Of a stretch of DNA of 64,000 bases, positions 18,606-28,398 are shown piece after piece. The notes below the pieces were generated by a model. It saw only the letters and a list, made by a program, of their open reading frames with translations, had not been told where the DNA came from and made no database searches. The stretch is from CAVUCH01 sp963763095 (lineage in GTDB: Bacteria; Acidobacteriota; Vicinamibacteria; Vicinamibacterales; JAENWD01): the NCBI GenBank assembly GCA_963763095.1, contig CAVXNR010000020.1, forward strand, positions 1-64,000, in the 5' to 3' direction. Position 1 is the stretch's first letter. The number at the start of each line of letters is the position of its first letter. Both the position numbers and the translations under genes were made by a program.

Positions 18606-19502
18606 CTACTTGCTCTTGATCCCCGCGTTCTCGCCAATCACCTGAGCCAGCGCCGTCCAGTCGAGATCGCCCTTTCCCCGTGCCATGCCGGATGTCAGCT
18701 GATCCCGCACCAGGCTGGCGAGCGGCATGGGCACGGTCGCCGTCTCCGCGGCACCCAGCACGAGCCGCAGGTCCTTCAGCCCCAGCGCGAGCCGGAACCC
18801 TGCGGGGCTGTACTGGCCTTCCCCGATGCGGGTGCCGTAGTCTTCGTAGATCGGGGACCGGAACAGGTTGCCGTTCACGATTTCCAGGAACTGCTTCGCG
18901 TCGATGCCGTTCTTCTGGAGCAGCGCAAAGGCCTCGCCGAGCGCCTCGATCATCGCAGCGATCAGGAAATTGCCTGCAACCTTCACGAGGTTAGCGGCCT
19001 GCGGAACGCCGCCGACCAGGAACACCTTCTGGCTCATCACCTGGAGCAGCGGCTGGACGCGGGCGAGCGCGGCCTCGTCCCCCGCCGCCACGATCGTCAG
19101 CTTGCCGGCTTCCGCCGCCTCGGGCCGCCCGAACACGGGGGCGGCTACGAAGTGCTGCCCCGCATCCGCGTGCGCCTCGGCGAGGCGAGCCGACAACTCG
19201 GTGCTGATCGTGCTGAGTGAGACGTGAACGTCGCCCTCCCCCAGGGCCTCCGCAATGCCCGGCTGGTTCTCAGCACCCGACACGACGTCAATCAGCGCGG
19301 CATCGTCGGCGACCATGGTGAAGACGACGGCGGCGTCCTCACACGCGGCGGCAATCGTCTTCGCCTGCGTCGCGCCGGCGGCGACGAGCGGCTTCACTCG
19401 AGCGGCGGTGCGGTTCCACACGCGCACGTCGTGTCCCGCCTTGATCAGGTGGCGAGCTATCCCGCCGCCCATCGCACCGAGGCCAATGAATCCAACACGC
19501 AT
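18606..19502 (-). CDS. NAD(P)-dependent 3-hydroxyisobutyrate dehydrogenase-like enzyme
   Basis: 298 aa beta-hydroxyacid dehydrogenase. GFIGLGAMGGGIARHL is the N-terminal Rossmann motif; FVAAPVFGRPEAAEAG near residue 120 matches the substrate-binding motif, and VKVAGNFLIAAMIEALGEAF near 170 contains the catalytic Lys. The family covers 3-hydroxyisobutyrate, tartronate semialdehyde and glyoxylate/succinic semialdehyde reductases; I cannot pick one. ATG 19502 has GGAGG with a 5-nt spacer. Confidence 0.85.
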   Translation of the reverse strand: MRVGFIGLGAMGGGIARHLIKAGHDVRVWNRTAARVKPLVAAGATQAKTIAAACEDAAVVFTMVADDAALIDVVSGAENQPGIAEALGEGDVHVSLSTISTELSARLAEAHADAGQHFVAAPVFGRPEAAEAGKLTIVAAGDEAALARVQPLLQVMSQKVFLVGGVPQAANLVKVAGNFLIAAMIEALGEAFALLQKNGIDAKQFLEIVNGNLFRSPIYEDYGTRIGEGQYSPAGFRLALGLKDLRLVLGAAETATVPMPLASLVRDQLTSGMARGKGDLDWTALAQVIGENAGIKSK

Positions 19503-19539
19503 CAATACCTCCGAATCAGACCACGCCGACGCGAGCATG

Positions 19540-19569
19540 AATACTCGTAGGACATCACGATAGAGTATT
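19540..19569. promoter_or_regulatory. Inverted repeat upstream of the dehydrogenase (possible operator)
   Basis: AATACTC (19540-19546) and GAGTATT (19563-19569) form perfect 7-bp arms separated by 16 nt, 38-67 bp before the minus-strand start at 19502. The AT-rich arms stand out in this GC-rich DNA. The remaining 19570-19858 between the divergent genes shows no gene or clear signal. Confidence 0.35.
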
Positions 19570-19858
19570 TCCGGACGGTTTACCGGCCCGCGACTCTCGT
19601 TGATGTCACGCGGGCAGTTCGTTGCCGGGCGGTCGGGGTCCGCGGACTCGGGCGAACGGGGCGCCACATGTCCCGCGAGCGCCAGCGGCTGCAAACCACA
19701 CTCCCGCCGCGGGTCGCGTGTCCGTCGCTGGGACACGTGCATCCCACGGGTGAACGCATTTGGGGAGCGGTTCGACCGCCAGCGAGTGCTCATCCCGTTG
19801 ACCCACCGCGACTTGCCGGCGCGACAGCGTGTGGCATACGCTTCGCCTCTAGGAGCGC

Positions 19859-22258
19859 ATGCTCCAGGAGTTCCGGTTCGCTCTGCGGTCGCTCCGGCAT
19901 GCGCCCGGATTCGCCCTCGCTGCGGTCCTGACGTTCGCCATCGGCATCGGCGCCACCACGGCCATCTTCACGGTGCTCCATGCCGTGCTGCTCCGGCCGC
20001 TGCCGTACGCCGATCCAGACCGCCTGGTCGTGCTGCTGCACGACGGCCAGTTCCCCGTCAGCCCTGCCGACTATCTCGACTACCGCCGCGAGTTGGGCTC
20101 GTACGACGGGATTTCTGCGGCGCAGGCGTGGAGCGCGACGTTGGCGTCTGGCGAGGGCGCGGAGCGCCTCGCCGGCCTGCAGGTCACCGCGGATCTGTTC
20201 CGGACGCTCGGTGTTCCAGCCGCGCTCGGGCGCACCTTCGTGGCCGGTGAAGACCAGCCGGGCCGCGAGCGCGTCGTCGTCCTGAGCGACGCATTGTGGA
20301 AGCGCCGGTTCGGCGGCGACCGCGGCATCGTCGGCCGCACCGTCACGCTCGACGGCGAGCCGTTCACCGTCGTGGGCGTCATGCCCGCGTCGTTCCGGTT
20401 TGCACCGTTCTGGGCGACAAACGCCACGCTGTGGCGGCCGCTCTCGCTCGCCGCACGGAGCAGCGACCGTGCAGGCCGCTCCCTGCGCGTCTTTGCGCGG
20501 CTCCGCGATGGCGTCGCCCTCGAGCAGGCGACAGCCGAGGCGAGTGCGGTTGCCGCTCGCCTCGCGTCCGCGTTCCCTGCCACCAACGCCAGGCTCGGGA
20601 TGGCGGTCGTGCCTCTTCGCGAGAAGGTCGTCAGCGGCGTCCGCCCTACCTTGTGGCTCCTGGCCGCGACGGTGGCGCTCGTGCTGCTCATTGCGTGCGT
20701 GAACGTCGCCAGCCTTCAGGTTGTGCGGGGGTCGGCGAGACAGAAGGAGCTTGCGGTCCGCGCCGCGCTCGGCGCCGGACGCGGCCAGCTGGTGTGGCAG
20801 ATGCTGGCGGAGAGCCTCGCCCTGAGCGCCGCAGGCGGCATCGTCGGCCTGCTGCTCGCGACCTGGACACTCGGATACATCGGTGCGTTGCTGCCTGCGG
20901 CCAGCCTGCCCCTGCAGGACGAGCTCGCGCTGGACGGTGCGGTCGCCGCGTTTGTGGCGCTGCTCATCGTCGGGACGGGCGTAGCCGCAGGCCTTGCGCC
21001 GGCGCTGCAGCTGTCTCGCGCGAATGTGCAGGAGACGCTGAAGGACGGATCCCGCGGGGCGACCGAAGGCGTGCGGGGGCGTCGAGTGCGGCGCGGCTTG
21101 CTCGGCCTCGAGCTCGCGCTTGCACTCGCGCTGCTGGCCGGAGCGGGCCTGATGGGACGCACGCTCCTCCGGCTCCAGGACATCGACCCCGGCTTCGACC
21201 CGCGCAACCTCCTGACGTTCACCTTGTCGCTCGGCGGCACCCCTCACAACGACGCGCGTCTTCAGTACTTCGACCGCGTCTCGCAAGCCATGGCAGCCGT
21301 GCCGGGCGTCACCGCGGTGAGCGCCATCAACCACCTCCCGCTGGCCGGCGATGCGTGGCGCTTCCGCATCCAGCCCGAAGGCCGCCCTGAACCGCGGCCG
21401 GGCGAAGAAGCGTCCGCGACCTGGCGGCTCGTGCGCACCGGATACTTTTCAACGATGCGGCTCGCCTTGCGCGGCCGCGACTTCGATACCCGCGATCGCG
21501 CCGAAGGCCTGCCCGTCTGCATCGTCAACGAGACGATGGCCCGGCGGCATTGGCCCGGGCAGAGCCCGATTGGCCGGCGGGTCGGCGTGGGCACGTCCGA
21601 GCGCCGCTGGCTCACCGTTGTCGGCGTCAGCGCCGACGCACGCCAGTCGGAGTGGACCGGCAGCGTGCCCGAAGAGATCTATGCGCCGTACGCTCAGCAC
21701 GCGACGGAGTTCGGCTCTGCCGAATTGACCTTCGTGGTGCGCACGGCCGGTGATCCCCTGGAGCTTGCGACCGCCGTGCAGCGCGCTGCCTGGTCGGTCG
21801 ACTCGAACGTGCCAATCTCGGGGACCGCCACGATGGATCGTGTGATCGTGGACCGCCTGTGGCGCTCGCGCGTGACCGCTTTCCTCCTGGGGGTCTTCGC
21901 GGTGGTGGCGCTGGTGCTCGCCGCGCTCGGCGTCTACGGCGTGAGCGCATACACGACGTCGCGGCGGACGCGCGAAATCGGCATCCGCGTCGCACTTGGA
22001 GCGCGGCCTTCCCAGGTCGTCTCCCTTGCACTTCATGAGACGCTCGCGCCCATCCTCGGCGGGCTGGCGGCGGGCTGTGGCGTCGCGCTCGCACTGGCAC
22101 GCCTTGCGGCCAGCCTGCTTTACGGAGTGGGTCCCGGCGATCTGATCACGTTCGTCGCCGCCCCTGTCGCGCTTGGCCTCATTGCCCTGGCGGCGGCCTG
22201 GCTGCCGGCCCGCCGCGCGAGCCGGATCGATCCAGCCGTGGTGCTCAGGGACGGTTAG
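19859..22258 (+). CDS. MacB/FtsX-type duplicated ABC transporter permease (ADOP)
   Basis: A 799-aa intact membrane protein of the acidobacterial duplicated orphan permease type. The N-terminus QEFRFALRSLRHAPGFALAAV leads into TM1; a periplasmic MacB-like domain (PFTVVGVMPASFRF) is followed by TM helices near residues 265-290, 320-345 and 370, then the second copy begins (RRGLLGLELALALALLAGAG near 415) with its own periplasmic domain and three C-terminal helices. The ARQKELAVRAALGAGR and RTREIGIRVALGARP segments are the coupling-helix signatures. No ATPase gene is adjacent, as usual for orphan permeases. TAGGAG precedes ATG 19859. Substrate unknown. Confidence 0.9.
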   Translation: MLQEFRFALRSLRHAPGFALAAVLTFAIGIGATTAIFTVLHAVLLRPLPYADPDRLVVLLHDGQFPVSPADYLDYRRELGSYDGISAAQAWSATLASGEGAERLAGLQVTADLFRTLGVPAALGRTFVAGEDQPGRERVVVLSDALWKRRFGGDRGIVGRTVTLDGEPFTVVGVMPASFRFAPFWATNATLWRPLSLAARSSDRAGRSLRVFARLRDGVALEQATAEASAVAARLASAFPATNARLGMAVVPLREKVVSGVRPTLWLLAATVALVLLIACVNVASLQVVRGSARQKELAVRAALGAGRGQLVWQMLAESLALSAAGGIVGLLLATWTLGYIGALLPAASLPLQDELALDGAVAAFVALLIVGTGVAAGLAPALQLSRANVQETLKDGSRGATEGVRGRRVRRGLLGLELALALALLAGAGLMGRTLLRLQDIDPGFDPRNLLTFTLSLGGTPHNDARLQYFDRVSQAMAAVPGVTAVSAINHLPLAGDAWRFRIQPEGRPEPRPGEEASATWRLVRTGYFSTMRLALRGRDFDTRDRAEGLPVCIVNETMARRHWPGQSPIGRRVGVGTSERRWLTVVGVSADARQSEWTGSVPEEIYAPYAQHATEFGSAELTFVVRTAGDPLELATAVQRAAWSVDSNVPISGTATMDRVIVDRLWRSRVTAFLLGVFAVVALVLAALGVYGVSAYTTSRRTREIGIRVALGARPSQVVSLALHETLAPILGGLAAGCGVALALARLAASLLYGVGPGDLITFVAAPVALGLIALAAAWLPARRASRIDPAVVLRDG

Positions 22259-22260
22259 CA

Positions 22261-22302
22261 GGTATCAGGCAGGTCGGGCTCCCGCAGGAGTAACCTGATA
22301 TC
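22261..22302. terminator. Hairpin between convergent genes
   Basis: GGTATCAGG (22261-22269) pairs with CCTGATATC (22294-22302) with one G-T pair. It lies 3 bp after the permease stop and 49 bp from the stop of the convergent gene. Confidence 0.4.
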
Positions 22303-22350
22303 GAGGACGAAGTTGATGCGCAGCATCCGGTCCGTGACGCCGAGCCGCCC

Positions 22351-23271
22351 TCACTGAACTCCTACTTCCCGCAAGTATTCCCGCATGATCTTGGCGTAGT
22401 GCGGGATGGCGACCTCCGGCTCCTCGATTTCCGGGTGCCACTTCTTCTCCCACTCGAAGCTGTAGTAGCCCTTGTAGCCCGCACCTGCCAGCACCCTGAC
22501 GATCTCGCGCACGGGCACGGTCCCGTCGCCCGTGAGCACGTAGCGCACGTCGGCGCCCTGCGGGCGTGAGTCTTTGAGGTGCGTGTGCCGCACCCAGGCG
22601 CCCAGTTCCCGGTAGGTGTCCGCGGGCGCTTCCTTCGAAGCAACCACAGTGTGGTGCGCGTCCCAAAGCAGCGCCGAGCCGGCACCTGCCGCCGTGAGAA
22701 TGGATTTCAGCGTCGCCGAATCGGTGACCTCACCGTGGGATTCGATGATCACCTCGACGCCGCTGCCCTTCGCGTGCGCGGCGAGCTCGCGCATGCCGGC
22801 GGCGACGCGTTCGACAAGTGCGGTCTTGGGTTCGTCCGGGAGGTACTTGTCGCCGAACACGCGAACGTACGGCGCCTGCAGCTTCGCGGCGAGATCGATG
22901 AAGCGGCGAGCCTCGTCCATCTGCCGAGCGCGTTCTTCCGGCTCCCGCTGGCTCAGCTGAGCGGACGACCCGAGGCATGCGACACGCAGGTCTCGCGCGC
23001 GTAGATCGGCCACCGTGGCAGCAACCCCGGAGCTGAACTCGGGGCGCTTCGGCAGATCCATCTCGCCCTGCAGCCCACGGAGCTCGATCGCGGCGTAGCC
23101 CTCCCGGCTCGCGACGTCGAGGATGGTGGCCAGCGGCCACTCCGGGCAGCCCAGGGTCGAGAAACCAATCGGCAACCTGGCCCGCTCGGCATCCCGCGCG
23201 CGGATCACCGCGGGTGCAACGGCAATAGCGCCAAGGGACTGGACGAAGCTGCGGCGTGTGAGGGTAGACAT
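22351..23271 (-). CDS. Tat-exported sugar phosphate isomerase/epimerase-like TIM-barrel protein
   Basis: 306 aa. TRRSFVQSLGAIAVAPAV is a twin-arginine signal. The barrel shows GFSTLGCPEW, YAAIELRGL, VEVIIESHGE, LLWDAHHT and HTHLKDSRP, with the Glu/Asp/His residues expected for the metal site of the xylose-isomerase-like TIM-barrel superfamily, and YYSFEWEKKW at the last strand. It is a second exported member of this superfamily in the window (the other is at 4539). Substrate unknown; a keto-sugar or inositol-type compound is typical of relatives. Confidence 0.8.
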   Translation of the reverse strand: MSTLTRRSFVQSLGAIAVAPAVIRARDAERARLPIGFSTLGCPEWPLATILDVASREGYAAIELRGLQGEMDLPKRPEFSSGVAATVADLRARDLRVACLGSSAQLSQREPEERARQMDEARRFIDLAAKLQAPYVRVFGDKYLPDEPKTALVERVAAGMRELAAHAKGSGVEVIIESHGEVTDSATLKSILTAAGAGSALLWDAHHTVVASKEAPADTYRELGAWVRHTHLKDSRPQGADVRYVLTGDGTVPVREIVRVLAGAGYKGYYSFEWEKKWHPEIEEPEVAIPHYAKIMREYLREVGVQ

Positions 23272-23373
23272 GGGGTCACGATACTACGGGTGAGTTCACT
23301 GGGCGCTGGGGCGCTCGGCGCTGGCGTGGGCGGTGGGCGGTGGCGTTAACGGACACAGAAGGCCGAGGCCGTC

Positions 23374-23401
23374 TGCATTGTGCATTATGCATTGTGCATT
23401 C
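23374..23401. repeat. Four tandem 7-bp words (TGCATTN)
   Basis: TGCATTG, TGCATTA, TGCATTG and TGCATTC follow each other without gaps. The same word occurs as an inverted pair at 45692-45831. Located between a start (23271) and the convergently oriented stop region of the hydrolase gene. Confidence 0.65.
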
Positions 23402-23433
23402 GCGCGCGGGCGCGCTCACCCCAGCGCGCGCTG

Positions 23434-24390
23434 CTACTGGTGCGCTCTCAGAAACGACAGCACGCGCGGCGGGTACGTGCGCGGCGCGGCTCCCCACGCC
23501 TGCGTGTGCGCAGCGCCGGGCACGAGCCACAGTGTCACGACGCGCGGGTTGGCCGCGGCGAGCGCCCGCGCGTCAGCGTCCGGAATCTCGCGGTCCGCAG
23601 TGCCGTGGATGATCAGCACCGGGACTCGCGTCCCTGCAAACCGCGCGATCGGGCTCGCGTCGCGCAGCGGCACGCCGTGCCTCAGGCGCGCGTACGCCAT
23701 CGCGGCCCACACGACGGGGCCCGCGACCGCCCGGTGGAGCACGGGAGGCAGGTGGAGTCTGGCGCCAATCCTGCCGAGCGCCAGCGATGGCAGGTCCGCA
23801 AACGGCGAATCGGCCACCGCGGCGCAGAACGGCACGTCCGGCAGCGTCTGAATCAGGTTCGCCGCACCCATCGACGCGCCGGCCGCGAACACGCATTCGT
23901 CCGGGAACTGGCGCTGCGCCCAGTCCGCCCAGGCTCGCAGATCCTCGCGTTCCAGCACGCCATACGTCGCGAGCGCCCCACCGCTCGAGCCGTGCGCGCG
24001 CGCGTCGGCCGCGAGGACGCGGTAGTGGTCCCCCAGCAGCACTTCTGCCAGACCCAGCATGGCCGCGCGGTTATCCGCCTGCCCGTGCAGCACGAGGACC
24101 GTCCCCCTCGCATGCCTGCGCGGCACGAACCACCAGGCGCGGAGCACGGCATTGTCGGCCGCCCGAAGCGCCTCGTCGGACAGATCGCTGTTCGTGCGTT
24201 GCGCGACCGCCTGCGCGGCGATGACATCTGGCCCGCCGAGAACCCGCCGCGGCGGCTTCAGGAGCTGTTCGGCCAGGCTTGCGCCGACGACGAGGACGAC
24301 GCACGTGTAGGCAACCACCAGAAAGGCAGCAGCAGCCAGCCGCCGGCCGTTGCCGGCGAACCACCGCTCGAAGGCAGTCCGCCTCCACAT
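23434..24390 (-). CDS. Membrane-anchored alpha/beta hydrolase
   Basis: About 318 aa from ATG 24390 (a start at 24480 is also open). A membrane helix (LAAAAFLVVAYTCVVLVVGA) near residue 20 anchors a serine-hydrolase domain: oxyanion strand VLVLHGQADN, nucleophile elbow AAGASMGAAN with the Ser, acid in LIIHGTADREIP, and base His in PGAAHTQAWG. The layout matches the AB-hydrolase/BAAT-like group of envelope-bound esterases or peptidases. No substrate can be inferred from the neighbours. RBS is weak (AGGA). Confidence 0.8.
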   Translation of the reverse strand: MWRRTAFERWFAGNGRRLAAAAFLVVAYTCVVLVVGASLAEQLLKPPRRVLGGPDVIAAQAVAQRTNSDLSDEALRAADNAVLRAWWFVPRRHARGTVLVLHGQADNRAAMLGLAEVLLGDHYRVLAADARAHGSSGGALATYGVLEREDLRAWADWAQRQFPDECVFAAGASMGAANLIQTLPDVPFCAAVADSPFADLPSLALGRIGARLHLPPVLHRAVAGPVVWAAMAYARLRHGVPLRDASPIARFAGTRVPVLIIHGTADREIPDADARALAAANPRVVTLWLVPGAAHTQAWGAAPRTYPPRVLSFLRAHQ

Positions 24391-24720
24391 CGGGTCCTGT
24401 GACCAGACGACCGTCAGCTTGCGATCCGTTTCGGCCTGTTCAGGGTCCTGTGGCCACGCTGCGCTCTCGAGCCTCTCCACGTCCTATGTTATGCGTCCGT
24501 CGGGTGCGGATTCGCGAACTGGAGCGCTGTGCAACGCGACGCCTGTCCCGGCACATCAGCGTAGAGGCGGTCTTCCTGATCCGGTGACCACAGGTGAAAC
24601 AAGGCATTCACTGGACACGCTCCTGACCTCGCTGTGACTTTTCAACCGCGGAGGAACCGACTCGAGGATCGTGGTGCATACTGTCGCTTCCGTTGGCTTC
24701 GCTCGGCGACAGGAGACGTG
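24391..24720. other. Intergenic region between divergent genes
   Basis: About 330 bp (240 bp if the hydrolase begins at 24480). I find no convincing gene, promoter or repeat beyond the AGGAGA that serves the next ATG. Confidence 0.4.
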
Positions 24721-26055
24721 ATGGACAGGTTCCGGATGCAGCACGGCGTCGGCGCCGCGCTGGTGTGGGTATTGATTGCGGCCGGCGGAGGACACGCCCA
24801 GGAAGCCACGCACGCTTTTGTCAACGCGCGCATCATCCCGATTGCCGGCCCTGCAATCGAACGCGGCACCCTCGTGGTCCGCGGCACGACCATCTTCGCG
24901 ATTGGTCCTGAGGGAACCGAGGTGCCGCCGGGCGCGGAACGCCACGACCTGGCGGGCAAGGTGATCATGCCCGGGCTCGTGGATACGCATAGTCACGTCG
25001 GCAGCCCGGCGGGTGCCGATGCGTCAGGGCCGATTCAGCCCGATGTCCGCGTGCTCGACTCCATCAACGCGCGCAGCACCAGCTTCACGCGGGCGCTCGC
25101 CGGCGGCATCACGACCGTGAACGTGATGCCCGGCTCGGGTCACCTGCTCAGCGGGCAGACGCTGTACCTCAAACTTCGTGGCGGCACGACCATCGACCAG
25201 CTCACGATCGTGCTGCCTGACGGCCGGATCGCCGGTGGGCTGAAGTTCGCCAATGGCACGAACCCGCTTCGGCCCGGCAGCGCCGGGCCGTTCCCCGGCA
25301 CACGGGCACGTTCGGCCGCGCTCGTGCGCGAGCAGTTCGTGAAGGCCGCCGAGTACCGCGACAAGCTGCGAAAGGCGGCAGGCGACGCCGACAAGATGCC
25401 CCCCCGCGAGCTGGGAATGGAGGCGCTCGTCGAGGTGCTCGAAGGCAAGCGGACCGTCCACTTCCACACCCACCGGCACGACGACATCGTGACCGTGCTG
25501 CGGCTGGCCAAGGAGTTCGGGTTCACGCCCGTCCTTCAGCATGTGTCGGAAGGATGGAAGGTCGCCGACGAGATCGCGCGCTCTGGCGCGCCCTGCTCGA
25601 TCATCATGATCGACTCGCCCGGAGGGAAGCTCGAAACCGTCGATCTCTCGTATACGACCGGCGCCGTTCTCGAGAAGGCGGGCGTGCTCACCGCGTTCCA
25701 CACGGATGACTACATCACCGACTCGCGCCTGCTGCTGCGATCGGCCGGGCTCGCCGTGCGCGCCGGCATGTCGCGCGAGAAGGCGCTCTACGCGCTGACA
25801 CTGGCCGGCGCGCGCATGCTGCAGCTGGATGCCCGCATCGGGTCGCTGGAGCGCGGCAAGGATGCCGACTTCGTGATCCTCTCCGGTGATCCGCTCAGCG
25901 TCTACACCCGCGTCGAGCAGACGTGGGTCGAAGGTCGCAAGGTGTTCGACCTGGAGAACCCCGCCGATCACCTCATCGCCGTTGGCGGATACGGGGCCAC
26001 GCGCGGCGAGGTCCTCCACGCGGATGACGACGATGACGACGGAGGACTGGAGTGA
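24721..26055 (+). CDS. Secreted amidohydrolase (imidazolonepropionase-like)
   Basis: 444 aa. Signal peptide up to GGGHAQ, then the amidohydrolase fold: VDTHSHVG near residue 88 is the HxH metal motif, HFHTHRHDD and LQHVSEGW give further His ligands, and TAFHTDDYITDSR holds the conserved Asp. The C-terminal beta-sandwich shows IGSLERGKDADFVILSGDPL. The protein ends in an acidic run (DDDDDDGGLE). AGGAGA precedes ATG 24721. The next amidohydrolase overlaps it as GTGA, so both are one transcript; acidobacterial genomes often carry such pairs, thought to act on peptides or amides in the periplasm. Confidence 0.85.
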   Translation: MDRFRMQHGVGAALVWVLIAAGGGHAQEATHAFVNARIIPIAGPAIERGTLVVRGTTIFAIGPEGTEVPPGAERHDLAGKVIMPGLVDTHSHVGSPAGADASGPIQPDVRVLDSINARSTSFTRALAGGITTVNVMPGSGHLLSGQTLYLKLRGGTTIDQLTIVLPDGRIAGGLKFANGTNPLRPGSAGPFPGTRARSAALVREQFVKAAEYRDKLRKAAGDADKMPPRELGMEALVEVLEGKRTVHFHTHRHDDIVTVLRLAKEFGFTPVLQHVSEGWKVADEIARSGAPCSIIMIDSPGGKLETVDLSYTTGAVLEKAGVLTAFHTDDYITDSRLLLRSAGLAVRAGMSREKALYALTLAGARMLQLDARIGSLERGKDADFVILSGDPLSVYTRVEQTWVEGRKVFDLENPADHLIAVGGYGATRGEVLHADDDDDDGGLE

Positions 26056-27275
26056 GGCCGCTCGCCACCGCAGGCGTGCTCGTGCTCGCGCTCGCGGCGC
26101 ACGCTTCTCCGGCACACGCGCAAGTCGCCATCCACGCGGACCTCGTGCACACCATGACCGGCCCCGCGATCTCGAATGGCGTGGTACTGGTGGGCAAGGA
26201 CGGAAAGATCGAGCGCGTCGGCCGAGCGGCTGACATCCGGGTTCCGGAAGGATACCGGCAGCTGCGATGCCCGGGTCGCAACCCCCGGCCTCATCGACGC
26301 ACACTCTGTCGTCGGGCTCGCGGGGCATGCGAACCAGCCGCACGATCAGATGCAGGTGGAGACTTCCGCGCCGATGCAGCCGGAGCTGCGGGCGATCGAC
26401 GCCTACAACGCGCGCGACCCGCTCGTCGGCTGGCTGCGGCGAGCATGGCGTGACCACGCTGCACACGGGGCATGCGCCGGCGGCTCTCGTCTCGGGTCAG
26501 ACAATGATCGTGAAGACGCGCGGGGACGAGGTGGACGAGGCTGTCGTGACGCCGGTCGCCATGATTGCCGTGACGTTCGGGCAGGACGGCCTGGCAGGCG
26601 AAGGCAAGTCCCCGGGCACGCGTGCCAAGGCGGTCGCCCTGCTGCGCGGCGATCTCATCAAGGCGCAGCGGTACGCACGCGACACCGGGGGCCCTGAGGA
26701 CAAGCGGCCGGCACGCGATCTGCACCTCGAAGCGCTCGGGCGGGTGCTGAAGAAGGAACTGCCCCTGCTCGTCACCGCTCATCGCGTCACCGACATGGCT
26801 GCCGCGCTGCGGGTCGCCAGGGAGTTCGACATCCGCATCGTGCTCGATGGTGCCTCCGAGGCCTACCTGCTGACGGACGCCATCAAGACCGCCGGCGTCT
26901 CCGTCATCCTGCACCCGACGATGGCCCGCGCGGGAGACGATGCGGAGAACATGAGCATGGAGACGGCAGCCACGCTGCGGAAGGCCGCCATTCCATTCGC
27001 GCTGCAGGGTGGGTACGAAACCTACGTGCCGAAGACGCGGGTCGTCCTGTTCGAGGCCGCGCTCGCGGCGGCGCGGGGCCTGACGTCGGACGAGGCGCTC
27101 GCGGCCATCACGATCGATGCTGCGCGGCATACTCGGCATTGACCGGCGCGTGGGTTCGCTCGAGCCGGGAAAGGACGGTGACATCGCCCTTTTCGACGGC
27201 GATCCGTTCGAGTACACCACGCACGTGACCGGTGTCGTGATCGACGGCCAGGTCGTGAGCGATACGGTCAGGTAG
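26052..27275 (+). CDS. Secreted amidohydrolase, second of pair (frameshifted)
   Basis: The GTG start at 26052 overlaps the previous stop. A signal peptide (LVLALAAHASPAHAQ) and HTMTGPAISNGVVLVG start an amidohydrolase domain that continues through three frame changes near 26270, 26438 and 27128: TPGLIDAHSVVG, then TTLHTGHAPAALVSGQ, then VGSLEPGKDGDIALFDG at the end. The joined protein would be about 407 aa and parallels its neighbour, but its first metal motif reads DAHSVVG rather than HxH and HTDD is absent, so it may be catalytically inactive, perhaps a partner subunit. Three indels without stops suggest sequence errors rather than a pseudogene. Confidence 0.7.
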
Positions 27276-27278
27276 CCG

Positions 27279-28358
27279 ATGCCGCATCTGTTCGACCCGT
27301 TCACCATCCGCGGCGCCACGCTTCGCAACCGGATCGGCGTATCGCCGATGTGTCAGTACAGCAGCACGGATGGCTTCGCCACGGACTGGCACCTCGTGCA
27401 TCTCGGATCGCGTGCCGTCGGCGGCGCCGCGCTAGTGAGCACGGAGGCAGCCGCCATCGAGCCGCGCGGCCGAATCAGCCCGCACGACCTCGGGATCTGG
27501 GACGACCGCCACCTGGAGGTGCTGGGCGGCATCGCGCGTTTCGTTGCGGCGCATGGCGCTGTCCCGGGCATACAGCTGGCGCACGCCGGGCGCAAGGCGA
27601 GCCGCAACCGCCCGTGGGAACCAGAGCGCGACATCCCGGAGGCGGAGGGTGGGTGGCGGATCGTCGGACCGAGCGCCATCCCGTTCGCCGGCAATTGGCA
27701 GGTGCCGCACGCGCTCACGCGCGAGGAGATCGCGGCGTTGCTGCGTACGGCGGAGGCTGCGGCCCGCCGGGCGCTCGACGCGGGCTTTGCGTGGGTGGAG
27801 CTCCATGCGGCGCACGGCTACCTGTGTCACAGCTTCTACTCGCCGCTCTCGAACAGTCGTGAAGACGAGTACGGCGGCACGTTCCAGAACCGCATCCGCT
27901 TCACCGTGCAGATGGCGGCGAGCATCCGCCGCGTGTGGCCGGAGGACCGGCCGTTGTCCGTCCGGCTGTCCTGCACCGACTGGGTCGGCGCCGGCTGGAC
28001 CCTGGAAGACGCGGTGGGGCTCGCGCGCGCGCTGAAAACCGAAGGGGTCGACATCATCGACTGCAGCTCCGGCGGGAACGTGCTCGCGCCCATCCCGCTC
28101 GGCGCCGGTTATCAGGTGCCGTTCGCCGAAACCGTGCGGCGCGAGGCGAACATCGCCACGGCGGCGGTTGGCCTGATCACCGAGCCGACGCACGCTGACG
28201 AGATCGTGCGGAACGGACGCGCGGACATGGTGCTGCTCGCGCGGGAGGAGCTGCGCGATCCGTACTGGCCCATACATGCGGCGCGGGTTCTGAGGCAGGA
28301 GCAGCGCGTGCCCGCGCAGTACCTGCGCGCGTTTCATGGCGCGACGGTGGCATCGTGA
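27279..28358 (+). CDS. NADH:flavin oxidoreductase, old-yellow-enzyme (YqjM-like)
   Basis: 359 aa FMN-dependent ene-reductase. VSPMCQYSS near residue 24 carries the Cys that tunes FMN in YqjM-class enzymes; QLAHAGRKAS, ELHAAHGYLCHSFYSPLSN (substrate His pair region) and SREDEYGG near residue 190 are family signatures; DIIDCSSGGN and GLITEP are in the FMN phosphate site. Reduces activated C=C bonds with NAD(P)H. It starts 4 bp after the frameshifted amidohydrolase and may share its transcript. A REP element follows the stop by 10 bp. Confidence 0.9.
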   Translation: MPHLFDPFTIRGATLRNRIGVSPMCQYSSTDGFATDWHLVHLGSRAVGGAALVSTEAAAIEPRGRISPHDLGIWDDRHLEVLGGIARFVAAHGAVPGIQLAHAGRKASRNRPWEPERDIPEAEGGWRIVGPSAIPFAGNWQVPHALTREEIAALLRTAEAAARRALDAGFAWVELHAAHGYLCHSFYSPLSNSREDEYGGTFQNRIRFTVQMAASIRRVWPEDRPLSVRLSCTDWVGAGWTLEDAVGLARALKTEGVDIIDCSSGGNVLAPIPLGAGYQVPFAETVRREANIATAAVGLITEPTHADEIVRNGRADMVLLAREELRDPYWPIHAARVLRQEQRVPAQYLRAFHGATVAS

Positions 28359-28367
28359 CCGAGACTC

Positions 28368-28390
28368 GCAGGGCTGAAGCCCTGCCCCAC
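28368..28390 (-). repeat. REP-like palindrome
   Basis: Core GCAGGGCTGAAGCCCTGC followed by CCCAC; identical in core to copies at 6918, 8565, 8610, 30727 and 30776. Confidence 0.75.
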
Positions 28391-28398
28391 ATCAGCTT

